A DNA stretch of 9,552 nucleotides from the NCBI GenBank assembly GCA_011064865.1, contig JAAKFX010000060.1, forward strand, positions 1 through 9,552. The letters are read 5' to 3'. The position numbers and the translations under genes are program-made. This document shows, in pieces, positions 1 through 7,170 of this stretch; position 1 is the stretch's first letter; each line of letters opens with the position of its first letter. Source of the DNA: Candidatus Anoxychlamydiales bacterium (lineage in GTDB: Bacteria > Chlamydiota > Chlamydiia > Chlamydiales > SM23-39). The notes beneath the pieces are model-generated. The model was not told where the DNA came from and did no database searches. It saw nothing but the letters and a program-made list of their open reading frames with translations.

Positions 1-2
1 CC

Positions 3-549
3 TCTATATATGTTCATTTAGCAGCTCGGCTCAGTAGCCTATCTATTACTAACGTACTTGCACGAAATAGAGCAGTTTCTGATACTACAAATGAAGTAGT
101 TCCTATGAAAATCTATCCTAATGATGTGAGGCCATGATCTTCTACGCTTGAAACGTCACTCTGGAATAAAGAAAGAATGCCAGGAGATACAGCGATTGTA
201 GATGTGCAAACTGAAAAATTAGATTATCTTCTCGAAGATAATAATTTTTCTTCTGTTAGATTTATCAAAATAGATGTTGAAGGTCATGAACATGCAGTTA
301 TGAGAGATGCAAGGCAATTGCTATTAACGCAAAGACCCCTGGTAATTTTTGAACATGGATTTCAAAAAGGATGTTGGGAACCTGATACAATTCGGCAGAT
401 GGAAGAACTTGACTATGACTGTGATATGGATTAACGTGTTAGGCCTGGCTATGGATTTCTAGCAATCCCATACGTACTTACAGACTTGGTTAGCTATTCC
501 ATTAGAATTTAATGAAGAGATAACTGCATTATTGCCTTATTTGCACTAG
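3..549 (+). pseudogene. FkbM-family methyltransferase remnant, left end outside window
   Basis: This is the C-terminal two thirds of an FkbM-type SAM-dependent methyltransferase, a family that usually O-methylates sugars or glycan chains. The reading frame that starts at base 3 reads like FkbM from the edge (TNVLARNRAVSD, then KIYPNDVRP), is stopped by TGA at 135-137 where the pattern RPG-SSTLE expects glycine, and resumes with SSTLETSLW. The family hallmark FIKIDVEGHEHAVMRDA lies at about 261-311. A second stop, TAA at 432-434, interrupts it, followed by readable RPGYGFLAIPYVLTDLV. One extra base near 492 then shifts the frame, after which AIPLEFNEEITALLPYLH runs to TAG at 547-549. Three independent lesions make it non-functional. 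The open piece at 177-434 is only an internal fragment. A hand count of bases 1-240 gives 91 G+C, 38%, well above the neighbouring genes, which suggests a separate origin. Confidence 0.85.
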
Positions 550-779
550 CCATGAAAGATGATCAAATCTTAGATCTAAATTGATGATAAGAAAATAGAA
601 AAATAGGAATTGATAATCATAGCTGTTTTAAACATGCTTCAAAAATATAAAAAAAAAGACTAACACTATTAAAGAATTAAAAAAAATAAGCAGGATGCAA
701 TGATGTTATTCTTGAAGTAATATTCCCAAACGTAAATTAAATTTTTAATGAGGTAGCTCTTGTCATTTGTTATAATCTT
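550..779. other. Non-coding spacer after the FkbM remnant
   Basis: All frames are closed by frequent stops, and I recognise no protein fragment. It holds a 10-base palindrome TTAGATCTAA at 570-579, poly(A) tracts around 640-660 and 680-690, and a perfect TATAAT at 771-776 with no convincing -35 box at the right distance. It is probably eroded former coding or intergenic DNA. Confidence 0.5.
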
Positions 780-809
780 TTGTTTATATTTGTTTAAATT
801 ATGTATACT
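780..809 (+). promoter_or_regulatory. Candidate sigma-70 promoter for the SDR pseudogene
   Basis: TTGTTT at 780-785 and TATACT at 804-809 are separated by 18 bases, and transcription would start near 816. An alternative overlapping core is TTGTCA at 760-765 with TATATT at 785-790 (19-base spacing), and a stand-alone TATAAT lies at 771-776. In DNA this AT-rich such matches are common, so only the position just upstream of the gene gives it weight. If real, it is now vestigial because the gene is broken. Confidence 0.35.
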
Positions 810-856
810 GAAATATAAACTTTTTAATGCCTATATCAACATATGCTGATTTTTTT

Positions 857-1652
857 ATGAATTTGAAATCAAGAGTTGCTTTAATTACGGGAAGTTCTCA
901 AGGAATTGGCAAAGATATTGCTATTTCATTATTAAAGACTGGAGCAAAAGTAGTTTTAAGATCACGAAGAGAAAAAACTTTAAGGCAGTTACAAGAAAAA
1001 TTATCTAAAGAAAATGAAGAAATTTTTTATGCACCAGGCGATTCTACAAAAGAAGCAGATGTGCAAGAAATAATTTCTAAAACTATTAAACGTTTTGGGA
1101 AATTAGATATTTTAGTTAACAATGTAGGGGGAGCTATTCAATATGGCGATATTTTCTATTTAAATGCTGAAGATTGGATAAATGCTTTTCACTCAATGTT
1201 ATGAGTAAGGTACATTTATTAAGTATTCTCATGTTTGGTTAAAGAAATCGACATATCCTAGGATAATAAATAGTTCATCAGTAGCTGGAATTGAACCGGG
1301 GCAATATAATCCTCATTATGCAATAACTAAAGCTGCAACTATTAATTTTACAAAATATATGGCTAATAAATTTGCGAAAGACAATATTCTTGTCAACGTG
1401 ATTTGTCCTGGAATAATCGATGGTGATTCTAGAGCTAATTTTCTAAAATGTTTTTCTAAAAAAAATTATGTCAATTTTGAAAAAGTTAAAGAGGAATTAA
1501 ACAAGGTAGATAGAAATAAAGTTCCTTTAGGTGTTTTGGGGGCAGGTAAGGATATTGGAAATATGGTGATTTTTTTAGCAAGTGATAATGCTTCATGGAT
1601 AACTGGAACGTGTCTAAAGGTTGATGGAGGAAAGCTTAATTCAATTTTTTAA
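857..1652 (+). pseudogene. Short-chain dehydrogenase/reductase, broken by two frameshifts
   Basis: This was an NAD(P)-dependent short-chain dehydrogenase/reductase of about 265 residues. ATG at 857 gives the typical SDR beginning MNLKSRVALITGSSQGIG. An in-frame ATG at 827 would only add a 10-residue tail before the Rossmann fold. Neither start has a ribosome binding site. The nucleotide-binding TGSSQGIG and the NNVGG motif are in the first part, which runs into TGA at 1202-1204. The expected continuation, N-V-M-S-K-V, lies one frame away from about 1195. A second shift near 1210 restores TFIKYSHVWLKKS. The rest is continuous to TAA at 1650-1652, with the catalytic serine in INSSSVAG, the Y-x3-K pair in YAITKAA, the NVICPGII loop and the C-terminal ITGTCLKVDGG. 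Each lesion equals one missing base, about 16 bases apart. The substrate is unknown; the cluster suggests a sugar-related or small-molecule oxidoreduction. Confidence 0.88.
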
Positions 1653-1711
1653 GTCAAATTTTGTCAAAAGTTTACTGCATTTTTTTTTCTTTAATTGATC
1701 CATAAGGCATG

Positions 1712-1740
1712 TTAGGATAATTCACTTTAGAGAATATAAT
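1712..1740 (+). promoter_or_regulatory. Candidate promoter upstream of the uncharacterised gene
   Basis: A perfect TATAAT lies at 1735-1740, with a weak TTAGGA at 1712-1717 as -35 box at 17-base spacing. Transcription would start near 1747, giving a leader of under 20 bases that still contains the ribosome binding site. The -10 box is good and the -35 box poor. Confidence 0.4.
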
Positions 1741-1754
1741 TATTTAATAATTTT

Positions 1755-1760
1755 GGGAGA
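1755..1760 (+). promoter_or_regulatory. Shine-Dalgarno site that fixes the start at 1765
   Basis: GGGAGA ends four bases before ATG at 1765. It is the best ribosome binding site in the window. It argues against the in-frame TTG at 1753, which overlaps the site itself. Confidence 0.65.
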
Positions 1761-1764
1761 CAAC

Positions 1765-2727
1765 ATGAAAGAGACAATATATGTAATTACTAATTATGAA
1801 AATAAAAAAAAGCCTTTGGATGAGCGGTTTTTAAAAAGTGAGAAAAATTATATTTATTATCTTATTGATAAGAAGATACCCGAAGTTTTAACAAATAAAA
1901 GATGTTTTATCGAATGTGATCTGGATCCATTATTATATGAAGCTGGAAAAAAGGATTTTGGAGAATGGTCATTTCTTTTGGCAGAAGAAAAATATAGTTT
2001 TTGTGAATATCCTTTTTTTATGATATCTTCACGATTTTATGAAAAAAACAAATGGCTTTTAAATAGTATTGATTATTACTGGAATGATCTCTTTAAATTA
2101 CTTAAGAAATATAGTTTTGGATTTTTTCCAAGCTATGATAGACCTATTAGATGGGTTTCCTTTTCAAATTGGGAAAAAAAAATAAAAAGGGAGGAATGGA
2201 AATTTAGGTTTTTTCCTTTTACTTCTGATACTTCAAATTTAATTAAGGAAGTGTTTGACTTACATTTATCCAATGAGGTTAAACATTCATCAGATCTTTT
2301 TTGTAATTATATTGGATTCAATAGTAGGGACGATTTATTAGAATACGTTAATTTTTATAAGCCTTTAATAAATTATTTTTTCGATGATAAATATCAACTG
2401 AAAACAAATCTTACAAAATACATTAGACACAATGTTTACCCTGCACATAATCCGAAAGAAAAGATATTTACATATATTTTAGAAGCTATTTCTCATTTAT
2501 ATTTCTATAAAAATAACAAGAAATTTTTCGCCTTACATTATGATGGTTTTTATGAAATAGATGAAAAAAATAAAAAAATAAAAAAATTATCGAAGTTTAA
2601 TCTTTCGCTAAATCTCAGATTACAAAGATTTTATGAATGGCAAAAAGTAAAATTTCATACAGAAAGTTCATGGCCATTTTTTAAAAATAATATGAAAAAA
2701 ATAGGACAAAAATTTTTCATAAATTAA
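1765..2727 (+). CDS. Uncharacterised protein in glycan cluster
   Basis: An intact 320-residue protein that I do not recognise. It starts at ATG 1765 behind a good ribosome binding site and ends at TAA. It is rich in lysine, phenylalanine and tyrosine and has eight tryptophans. It shows no signal peptide and no membrane segment, so it is probably cytoplasmic. The middle has an aromatic motif FGFFPSYDRPIRW followed by FRFFPFTSDTS. Further on come DLFCNYIGF and FFALHYDGFYEID, and the last 50 residues are strongly basic. The alternation of short hydrophobic strands with charged turns suggests a globular enzyme rather than a structural repeat protein. Its position between a sugar-type reductase and a double glycosyltransferase suggests a role in glycan synthesis, possibly an unusual glycosyltransferase, but no catalytic motif proves that. 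It is intact while its upstream neighbours are dead, so it may still be under selection. Confidence 0.85.
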   Translation: MKETIYVITNYENKKKPLDERFLKSEKNYIYYLIDKKIPEVLTNKRCFIECDLDPLLYEAGKKDFGEWSFLLAEEKYSFCEYPFFMISSRFYEKNKWLLNSIDYYWNDLFKLLKKYSFGFFPSYDRPIRWVSFSNWEKKIKREEWKFRFFPFTSDTSNLIKEVFDLHLSNEVKHSSDLFCNYIGFNSRDDLLEYVNFYKPLINYFFDDKYQLKTNLTKYIRHNVYPAHNPKEKIFTYILEAISHLYFYKNNKKFFALHYDGFYEIDEKNKKIKKLSKFNLSLNLRLQRFYEWQKVKFHTESSWPFFKNNMKKIGQKFFIN

Positions 2728-2766
2728 TGAATATTGCCAATAGACCTACCTCTTAAAATTATCGAT

Positions 2767-2785
2767 TACCTAAAGCAGGTATTTT
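2767..2785 (+). terminator. Weak candidate intrinsic terminator
   Basis: TACCT at 2767-2771 and AGGTA at 2777-2781 form a perfect five-base stem around the loop AAAGC, followed directly by TTTT. It sits 40 bases after the stop of the uncharacterised gene, the expected place. The stem is short with only two G-C pairs, so its termination efficiency would be low. Confidence 0.33.
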
Positions 2786-2824
2786 AATAAAAATATCATT
2801 TTAATTTGTAGTTTTTTGAGTTTA

Positions 2825-2852
2825 TTGTTTCTAAAATATATATATATAGATT
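2825..2852 (+). promoter_or_regulatory. Candidate promoter containing a TA repeat
   Basis: TTGTTT at 2825-2830 can serve as -35 box. The -10 box could be TAGATT at 2847-2852 (16-base spacing) or part of the TA run itself. A tract of six TA units occupies 2837-2848, inside the spacer. The coding start at 2890 lies about 30 bases downstream of the expected transcription start. Confidence 0.33.
2837..2848. repeat. TA dinucleotide repeat, six units
   Basis: Six perfect TA units lie directly upstream of the double glycosyltransferase gene, in the stretch where its promoter should be. Short AT runs are common at this base composition, so function is uncertain. Confidence 0.7.
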
Positions 2853-2889
2853 ATTCTTTTTTTATCAAATTTTGTTGAAAGTAGATGCA

Positions 2890-5793
2890 ATGAAGGTATT
2901 AATTCTAGATTTTGATTTGTTTTCTGTTGTTGGAGGCGGGGCAACTATATATCAGAATATAATCCAAAAAAATTCGCACATAGATTATTATTATTTTTCA
3001 AATAAAGAAAAAACAAATAATAAACGACCTGCTAATGCATTTATTATTAAATATAGATATTTTTTTGATAAATTTGACGTCTCTTTCTATACTGCTAATT
3101 TGAAAAATTGTTATAGATTAGCAAACAAAGCTGCAAGTTCCATTGAAGGGCAACATTTTAATATTATTGAAATTCCAGATTATCATATAACGGGACTTTT
3201 TCTTCGCCCTGCTTTAAAAAAATTTAAGGTTAAATGCGAAAAAATTGTCCTTGCGATGCATGGAAATGTGTCTACGACCTTTGAATTAGATTGGGATGCA
3301 TCAAGTCATAGCTTTGAAGAATTAAAAAAAATTGAGCAAATGCAATATGAAAGTGTTGATATTCGGTATTCAATTAGCAAGAGGTATATTGAACAATGGT
3401 GGAAAAAAACAAGTATTAGAGCAGAATATATAAATCCTTTATATTTTGTAAATATTCCTAAAATAAAAGAATCACTGTCTTGCAACGAAACTCCCAGACT
3501 AGTTTTTCTAGGTCGAACAGAAAGAGGAAAAGGGCCAGACATATTTGTAAATATTTTGTGGAAATTAAATAAGAGCCTTTATAAAAATGCTAGTATAATG
3601 GGACCTGCTTCTAAATGCTTTAGTAAGGATGATTCTTCTCTTATACTAAAAAATCTAGCTAAATCGAGATCTTTATGTATAGATTTTTCTTCTATTTTCA
3701 CCAAAGAGCAAAAAGAAAAAGTTTTTTCTTCAAAAACTCTTGCAATTTTACCATCTAGAAATGACACATTAAATATTATTGGACTTGAAGCTTTGTTGTC
3801 GGGCTGTCCTGTTGCAATAGGTAGTGGTGCCGGTGTTATAGATTTTATTAATGAAAAATTCAAAGGTCTTCCTTATATAATTATAGAAAAAGAAAATATT
3901 TTTTCGTGCTTAAAGCCAATAACAAACCTTCTTTTAAATTATGATAAGTATCGTGTTAATTTGAGGAAAAAAATTAATGATTTGAAATTAAAACCTCTTA
4001 AGCATTTTTCCTTTGATCAAATTTATAAAAAGCCAGGAAATTTCAATCAATATACTGTGAAAATTCTTGAGGATATTTATAATAATTTAGAAAACGAGCA
4101 AAAAAAAAATAAGTCAATTTTTTTTAAAATGTTAAATTTAGCAGCTAAGATTGAGATTATTCATAGAGTTTTAATATTTGTGAAAAAAAATAGAGACAAA
4201 TTACTTAAATATTTATCTAGTAAAAAAGAATTTTTGAGAATGTTTTTACTGAAAGGTTATATTGTAAAAATTATCGCTCATTCATTAAGAGTAGCAGGTT
4301 TTAGTAGGAAAATAAATAAAGTTCATAATTTAAGCGAATATAATATAGAGTTGATTAAAATAAAATTATCAAATTATTTTTCAATTTCAGAGTATTATAA
4401 TTATTGCAGAGTAAATATTTGGAAAAAAATTACTCGACTTTCAAGGTATCTGGGAAATTCTTTAATTTCATTAGTATATGATTTGAGAATCATTAGATTA
4501 CTCGGACACGATAAATTTAATAGATTAGGTTTGGTCGTTTTGGAATTAAAAAAACATGGGTTTAATAAGGAAGCTGAAGCTGCTTTAGCAATGTATGGTA
4601 AAGACATCGATAATAAAGGTGAATGTTTAAGTTTTTTAAATAAGGCATATAAAGATCATTTAAAACCGAATATTAATAATGATTATATCATATTTGATGA
4701 TTGTCGAAAAAAAAATCATTATCGAGTATCTATAATTGTATCATTGTATAATGCTGCTGACAAATTAGCTCTTTTTTTATCTTCAATAGAACAGCAAACG
4801 CTTTTTCAAAAAGAAGAACTTGAATTAATTTTCGTTGAAACAGCATCGCCTTTGAATGATTATGAAGTATTTAAGTCTTTTAAAAAGTCTAGTGATATTC
4901 CTATGGTATATGCAAAAACTTCTAAAAGAGAGACCATTCAAAGCGCCTGGAATAGAGGAATATCATTATCCCGAGGAGAGTATCTTTCTTTTTTAGGTGT
5001 AGATGAAATGATTTTTCCAGAAACATTAGAATTTTTAGCTAAAGAATTAGACAATCATTCAGATATAGATTGGATGCAAGCAAATAGTGTTGTAACAGAA
5101 GTTGATGAATATGGGACTTGGAAAAAAGATATTATGACTTATGATAGGACGGGATATAAACAAGAGTTAGTTTACTTAGATACCTGTTATTTATCTTGGG
5201 TTGGGGCTTTATATCGAAGAAATATTCATGATCGTTTTGGTTATTATGACGCCACGTTCCGAGCTGCTGGGGACACTGAATTTAAAAATCGAATTCTTCC
5301 ATATATTAAAACAAAACATATTCCTAAAACATTGGGGGTTTTTTTGAATTATCCTGAAGGACAAACTACTTGCAGTCCTTTGGCTGAAATAGAAGATTTA
5401 AGAGCTTGGTATTTACACAGAACGCTTGCGGGAATAGAATATGCTTTTTCAAAGTATAATCTAGAAGATCTTGAAAATGTATTTATGACTTCATTGAATT
5501 ATAGAAAATCTTTTGTCAAACATATAAGTACTGATATAGACTATGCATTTTTACTGTTAACTTTTATAAAAGAAAAATTTCCGAAATCAAAAGTAGTAAA
5601 GTACGAGAAAAAATTAAAAAAACACCTGTATAATTTACGATCTATTGAAGAGAGCCCCAGTAGTTATTTAAAATATATTTTGAATGTATTAGTTAATAAA
5701 ATGAATCCTTTAAGAAAAAAATCTTTTGACCAAACTTTTCATCTTATTAATGATAATAGGTTTGAGCAACATGTAAATACTTGGAAATGTTGA
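2890..5793 (+). CDS. Two-domain glycosyltransferase, GT4 fused to GT2
   Basis: A 967-residue protein with two glycosyltransferase modules. ATG at 2890 is chosen because it gives the usual GT-B start MKVLILDFD, with a weak GAAAG site before it; an in-frame TTG at 2872 has no support. Residues 1 to about 375 are a GT4-like GT-B fold. They contain the opening VVGGGATIYQ, the acceptor-side LAMHGN with H124, the donor loop FLGRTERGKGP with R209 and K214, and D292-x7-E300 in place of the usual E-x7-E. Residues about 400-610 are a basic, helical linker without recognisable domain. From V613 (VSIIVSLYN) to about 850 is a GT2 GT-A domain, with SAWNRGI near W687, the DxD-equivalent GVDE at D705 and AGDTEF at D795. 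A helical tail ends the protein. There is no signal peptide or clear membrane span, so it probably adds two successive sugars at the cytoplasmic face. The sugars are unknown. Confidence 0.9.
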   Translation: MKVLILDFDLFSVVGGGATIYQNIIQKNSHIDYYYFSNKEKTNNKRPANAFIIKYRYFFDKFDVSFYTANLKNCYRLANKAASSIEGQHFNIIEIPDYHITGLFLRPALKKFKVKCEKIVLAMHGNVSTTFELDWDASSHSFEELKKIEQMQYESVDIRYSISKRYIEQWWKKTSIRAEYINPLYFVNIPKIKESLSCNETPRLVFLGRTERGKGPDIFVNILWKLNKSLYKNASIMGPASKCFSKDDSSLILKNLAKSRSLCIDFSSIFTKEQKEKVFSSKTLAILPSRNDTLNIIGLEALLSGCPVAIGSGAGVIDFINEKFKGLPYIIIEKENIFSCLKPITNLLLNYDKYRVNLRKKINDLKLKPLKHFSFDQIYKKPGNFNQYTVKILEDIYNNLENEQKKNKSIFFKMLNLAAKIEIIHRVLIFVKKNRDKLLKYLSSKKEFLRMFLLKGYIVKIIAHSLRVAGFSRKINKVHNLSEYNIELIKIKLSNYFSISEYYNYCRVNIWKKITRLSRYLGNSLISLVYDLRIIRLLGHDKFNRLGLVVLELKKHGFNKEAEAALAMYGKDIDNKGECLSFLNKAYKDHLKPNINNDYIIFDDCRKKNHYRVSIIVSLYNAADKLALFLSSIEQQTLFQKEELELIFVETASPLNDYEVFKSFKKSSDIPMVYAKTSKRETIQSAWNRGISLSRGEYLSFLGVDEMIFPETLEFLAKELDNHSDIDWMQANSVVTEVDEYGTWKKDIMTYDRTGYKQELVYLDTCYLSWVGALYRRNIHDRFGYYDATFRAAGDTEFKNRILPYIKTKHIPKTLGVFLNYPEGQTTCSPLAEIEDLRAWYLHRTLAGIEYAFSKYNLEDLENVFMTSLNYRKSFVKHISTDIDYAFLLLTFIKEKFPKSKVVKYEKKLKKHLYNLRSIEESPSSYLKYILNVLVNKMNPLRKKSFDQTFHLINDNRFEQHVNTWKC
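4100..4109 (+). repeat. A10 homopolymer at a domain boundary
   Basis: Ten consecutive A residues lie in codons 404-407 of the double glycosyltransferase, just after the GT4 module, and an eight-T run follows at 4118-4125. Gaining one A would create TAA immediately after the run. Losing one A would reach a stop about eight codons later. A second run of nine A at 4707-4715 sits just before the GT2 domain. Confidence 0.8.
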
Positions 5794-5794
5794 T

Positions 5795-6066
5795 GTTGAG
5801 CAATTATTTCTTTTAAGGAAAGAGACTTAGGAATGAAATAAAAGAAGGAAATAATTACAAGTATTTAGATATTGGAAGGAGTGGGGTTAATTGAAATAAT
5901 GTTAATCCTTATTTATATAAATGGGATAATAGCTATCAATATCTCCTAGGAGATTGTTATTTTGTTATTATTAAAATGAATATAATTGATTAAGAAATAT
6001 TCAGTAATACCCCTTCTTCAAAATTATAAAGGGCATTTTTATACACGTAATCACAAAAGATTCTAA
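5795..6066 (+). pseudogene. Possible eroded gene remnant, identity unclear
   Basis: There is no intact gene between 5794 and 6274. Protein-like text can be followed through several broken frames. VEQLFLLRKET begins at 5795 and meets TAG at 5828. One base on, the frame from 5829 continues with RNEIKEGNNYKYLDIGRSG, passes a TGA at 5892-5894 and goes on with NNVNPYLYKWDNSYQYLLGD to TAA at 5991. The segment SVIPLLQNYKGHFYTRN reads in a third frame from 6001 to a stop at 6064. The YLDIG piece resembles motif I of a SAM-dependent methyltransferase, which would fit the cluster, but the match is short. A chance open stretch cannot be excluded. Confidence 0.33.
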
Positions 6067-6104
6067 TATTAAATGGCAGTCGGTATATAAAATAATTCCC
6101 ATAA

Positions 6105-6242
6105 ATAGTTAATAAACTTATTGGTTCTGAATCAAGCCTAATATATTTTGACTTTATTGATCTATTCTGTATAAAATTTAGTTGTTTTATGAGAAAATTG
6201 CCATGGAAAGATTTAATATTGATAAATAATTATTTTTTATAA
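6105..6242 (+). other. Stop-free stretch without a recognisable gene
   Basis: This 45-codon frame is open but has no start codon in a sensible place and no recognisable motif. It may be the tail of the eroded gene upstream, or chance. The promoter assigned to the sulfotransferase lies inside it, which argues that it is not translated now. Confidence 0.25.
6148..6175 (+). promoter_or_regulatory. Candidate sigma-70 promoter for the sulfotransferase
   Basis: TTGACT at 6148-6153 and TATAAA at 6170-6175 each match five of six consensus bases, with 16-base spacing. This is the best paired promoter match in the window. Transcription would start near 6182, leaving a leader of about 90 bases before ATG 6275. 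No other gene start lies downstream of it. Confidence 0.5.
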
Positions 6243-6274
6243 AATTTTTAGAACTTTTAATAAAAAAAAATAAT

Positions 6275-7093
6275 ATGAAAATTTTGTTTTTTACAAGTTT
6301 ATTCTTTTATCTAATACATGTTAATCTTTTTGCATTCGAACAGATATCAGTGCATGAAAATAATAAAAGTTATCAAGGTATTCTATGTATCACAGTATCA
6401 AAATCTGGCACTAATTTACTAAAAGTAATTCTTGAAAATCTTTTAGATATAAAACCAATAGGGCCAACAGCAAGCTATTCAAAAGATGCATTAAATAAGT
6501 TAATTTATTGTAATCAACCTTATTTTTTTCATCCTATTGAAGAAAATGTTTATTGGTATGTTTTCGATTATCCTAAAGCTCAAAAGATTTTATTGCTAAG
6601 AGATCCAAGAGATGCTGTTATTTCTTTAGTAGATTTTCTTGATAAGGCAGGAACGAAAGGAACGGAAATAACGAAAATTTGGCCTCAATTGAGATTGCAA
6701 AATGCTGATTGGATGAAATATGATAGAAAGAAAAAAATAAAAGCTATTTTAAATACTGATAGTTTTGTGCGAAGCTTTAATAGAATAGATGAAATTATCG
6801 GAAAATGCGAGAATACATACGTTTGTAAATTTGAAAAATTAATTTCCAACAAATCTTGTAATGTTGAAGCAATTTTAGATTTAGCAAAATTTTTAGAAAT
6901 CCCAATTAACTTCAATGATGCTAGTTTAATTGCACAGAATTCTTATGGAAGCCCCAATTCTTCGACTTTTTTTAAAGGAGTATCAGGAAGGTGGAAAGAA
7001 GAATTTGATGAAGAATTAAAAATACTTTTTAAACAAAATCCACTAAATCAATACCTCTTGAGATGGGATTATGAAAAAAATAACGCGTGGTAA
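6275..7093 (+). CDS. PAPS-dependent sulfotransferase with N-terminal signal sequence
   Basis: A 272-residue sulfotransferase-domain protein, expected to transfer sulfate from PAPS to a hydroxyl or amine of a glycan, lipid or small molecule. The 5'-phosphosulfate loop is SKSGTNLLK with K43 and T46. H86 in FFHP sits 23 residues before R109, close to the spacing of the catalytic histidine in cytosolic sulfotransferases. The 3'-phosphate motif is RDPRDAVIS with R109 and S117, the exact R+8 serine spacing of the family. The C-terminal cofactor loop is FKGVSGRWK around K234 and W240. Length and motif order are complete, so the gene looks functional. Residues 1-20 form a classic signal sequence: lysine at position 2, a long hydrophobic core, and a possible cleavage or anchor site at NLFA-FEQ. 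That is odd for an enzyme needing a cytoplasmic cofactor. There is no Shine-Dalgarno site before the ATG, but a good promoter lies about 100 bases upstream. Confidence 0.88.
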   Translation: MKILFFTSLFFYLIHVNLFAFEQISVHENNKSYQGILCITVSKSGTNLLKVILENLLDIKPIGPTASYSKDALNKLIYCNQPYFFHPIEENVYWYVFDYPKAQKILLLRDPRDAVISLVDFLDKAGTKGTEITKIWPQLRLQNADWMKYDRKKKIKAILNTDSFVRSFNRIDEIIGKCENTYVCKFEKLISNKSCNVEAILDLAKFLEIPINFNDASLIAQNSYGSPNSSTFFKGVSGRWKEEFDEELKILFKQNPLNQYLLRWDYEKNNAW

Positions 7094-7170
7094 TTATTAA
7101 TAATGTCAATATTACTCAAATAAGGGTTTTTTAAAAGACGATCAGAGTCTTATATTGAATATACAACTTA

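Noticed and set aside
135..137. TGA read as tryptophan under genetic code 4, rescuing the left FkbM gene
   Set aside because: The family pattern expects glycine here, the same gene also has a TAA stop and a frameshift, and intact genes in the window end at TGA (5791-5793 and 8508-8510).
570..579. Palindrome TTAGATCTAA as an operator
   Set aside because: It is a single short palindrome, more than 200 bases from the nearest gene start, and not repeated elsewhere in the window as far as I can see.
1195..1212. Programmed ribosomal frameshift in the SDR gene
   Set aside because: Two shifts would be needed within 20 bases, and neither site has a slippery heptamer or a clear downstream structure. 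SDRs are not known to use frameshifting.
3306..3863. Open frames on the minus strand inside the double glycosyltransferase
   Set aside because: They lie antisense to well-supported GT4 motifs, have no recognisable domain and no start signals. They are shadows of the real gene.
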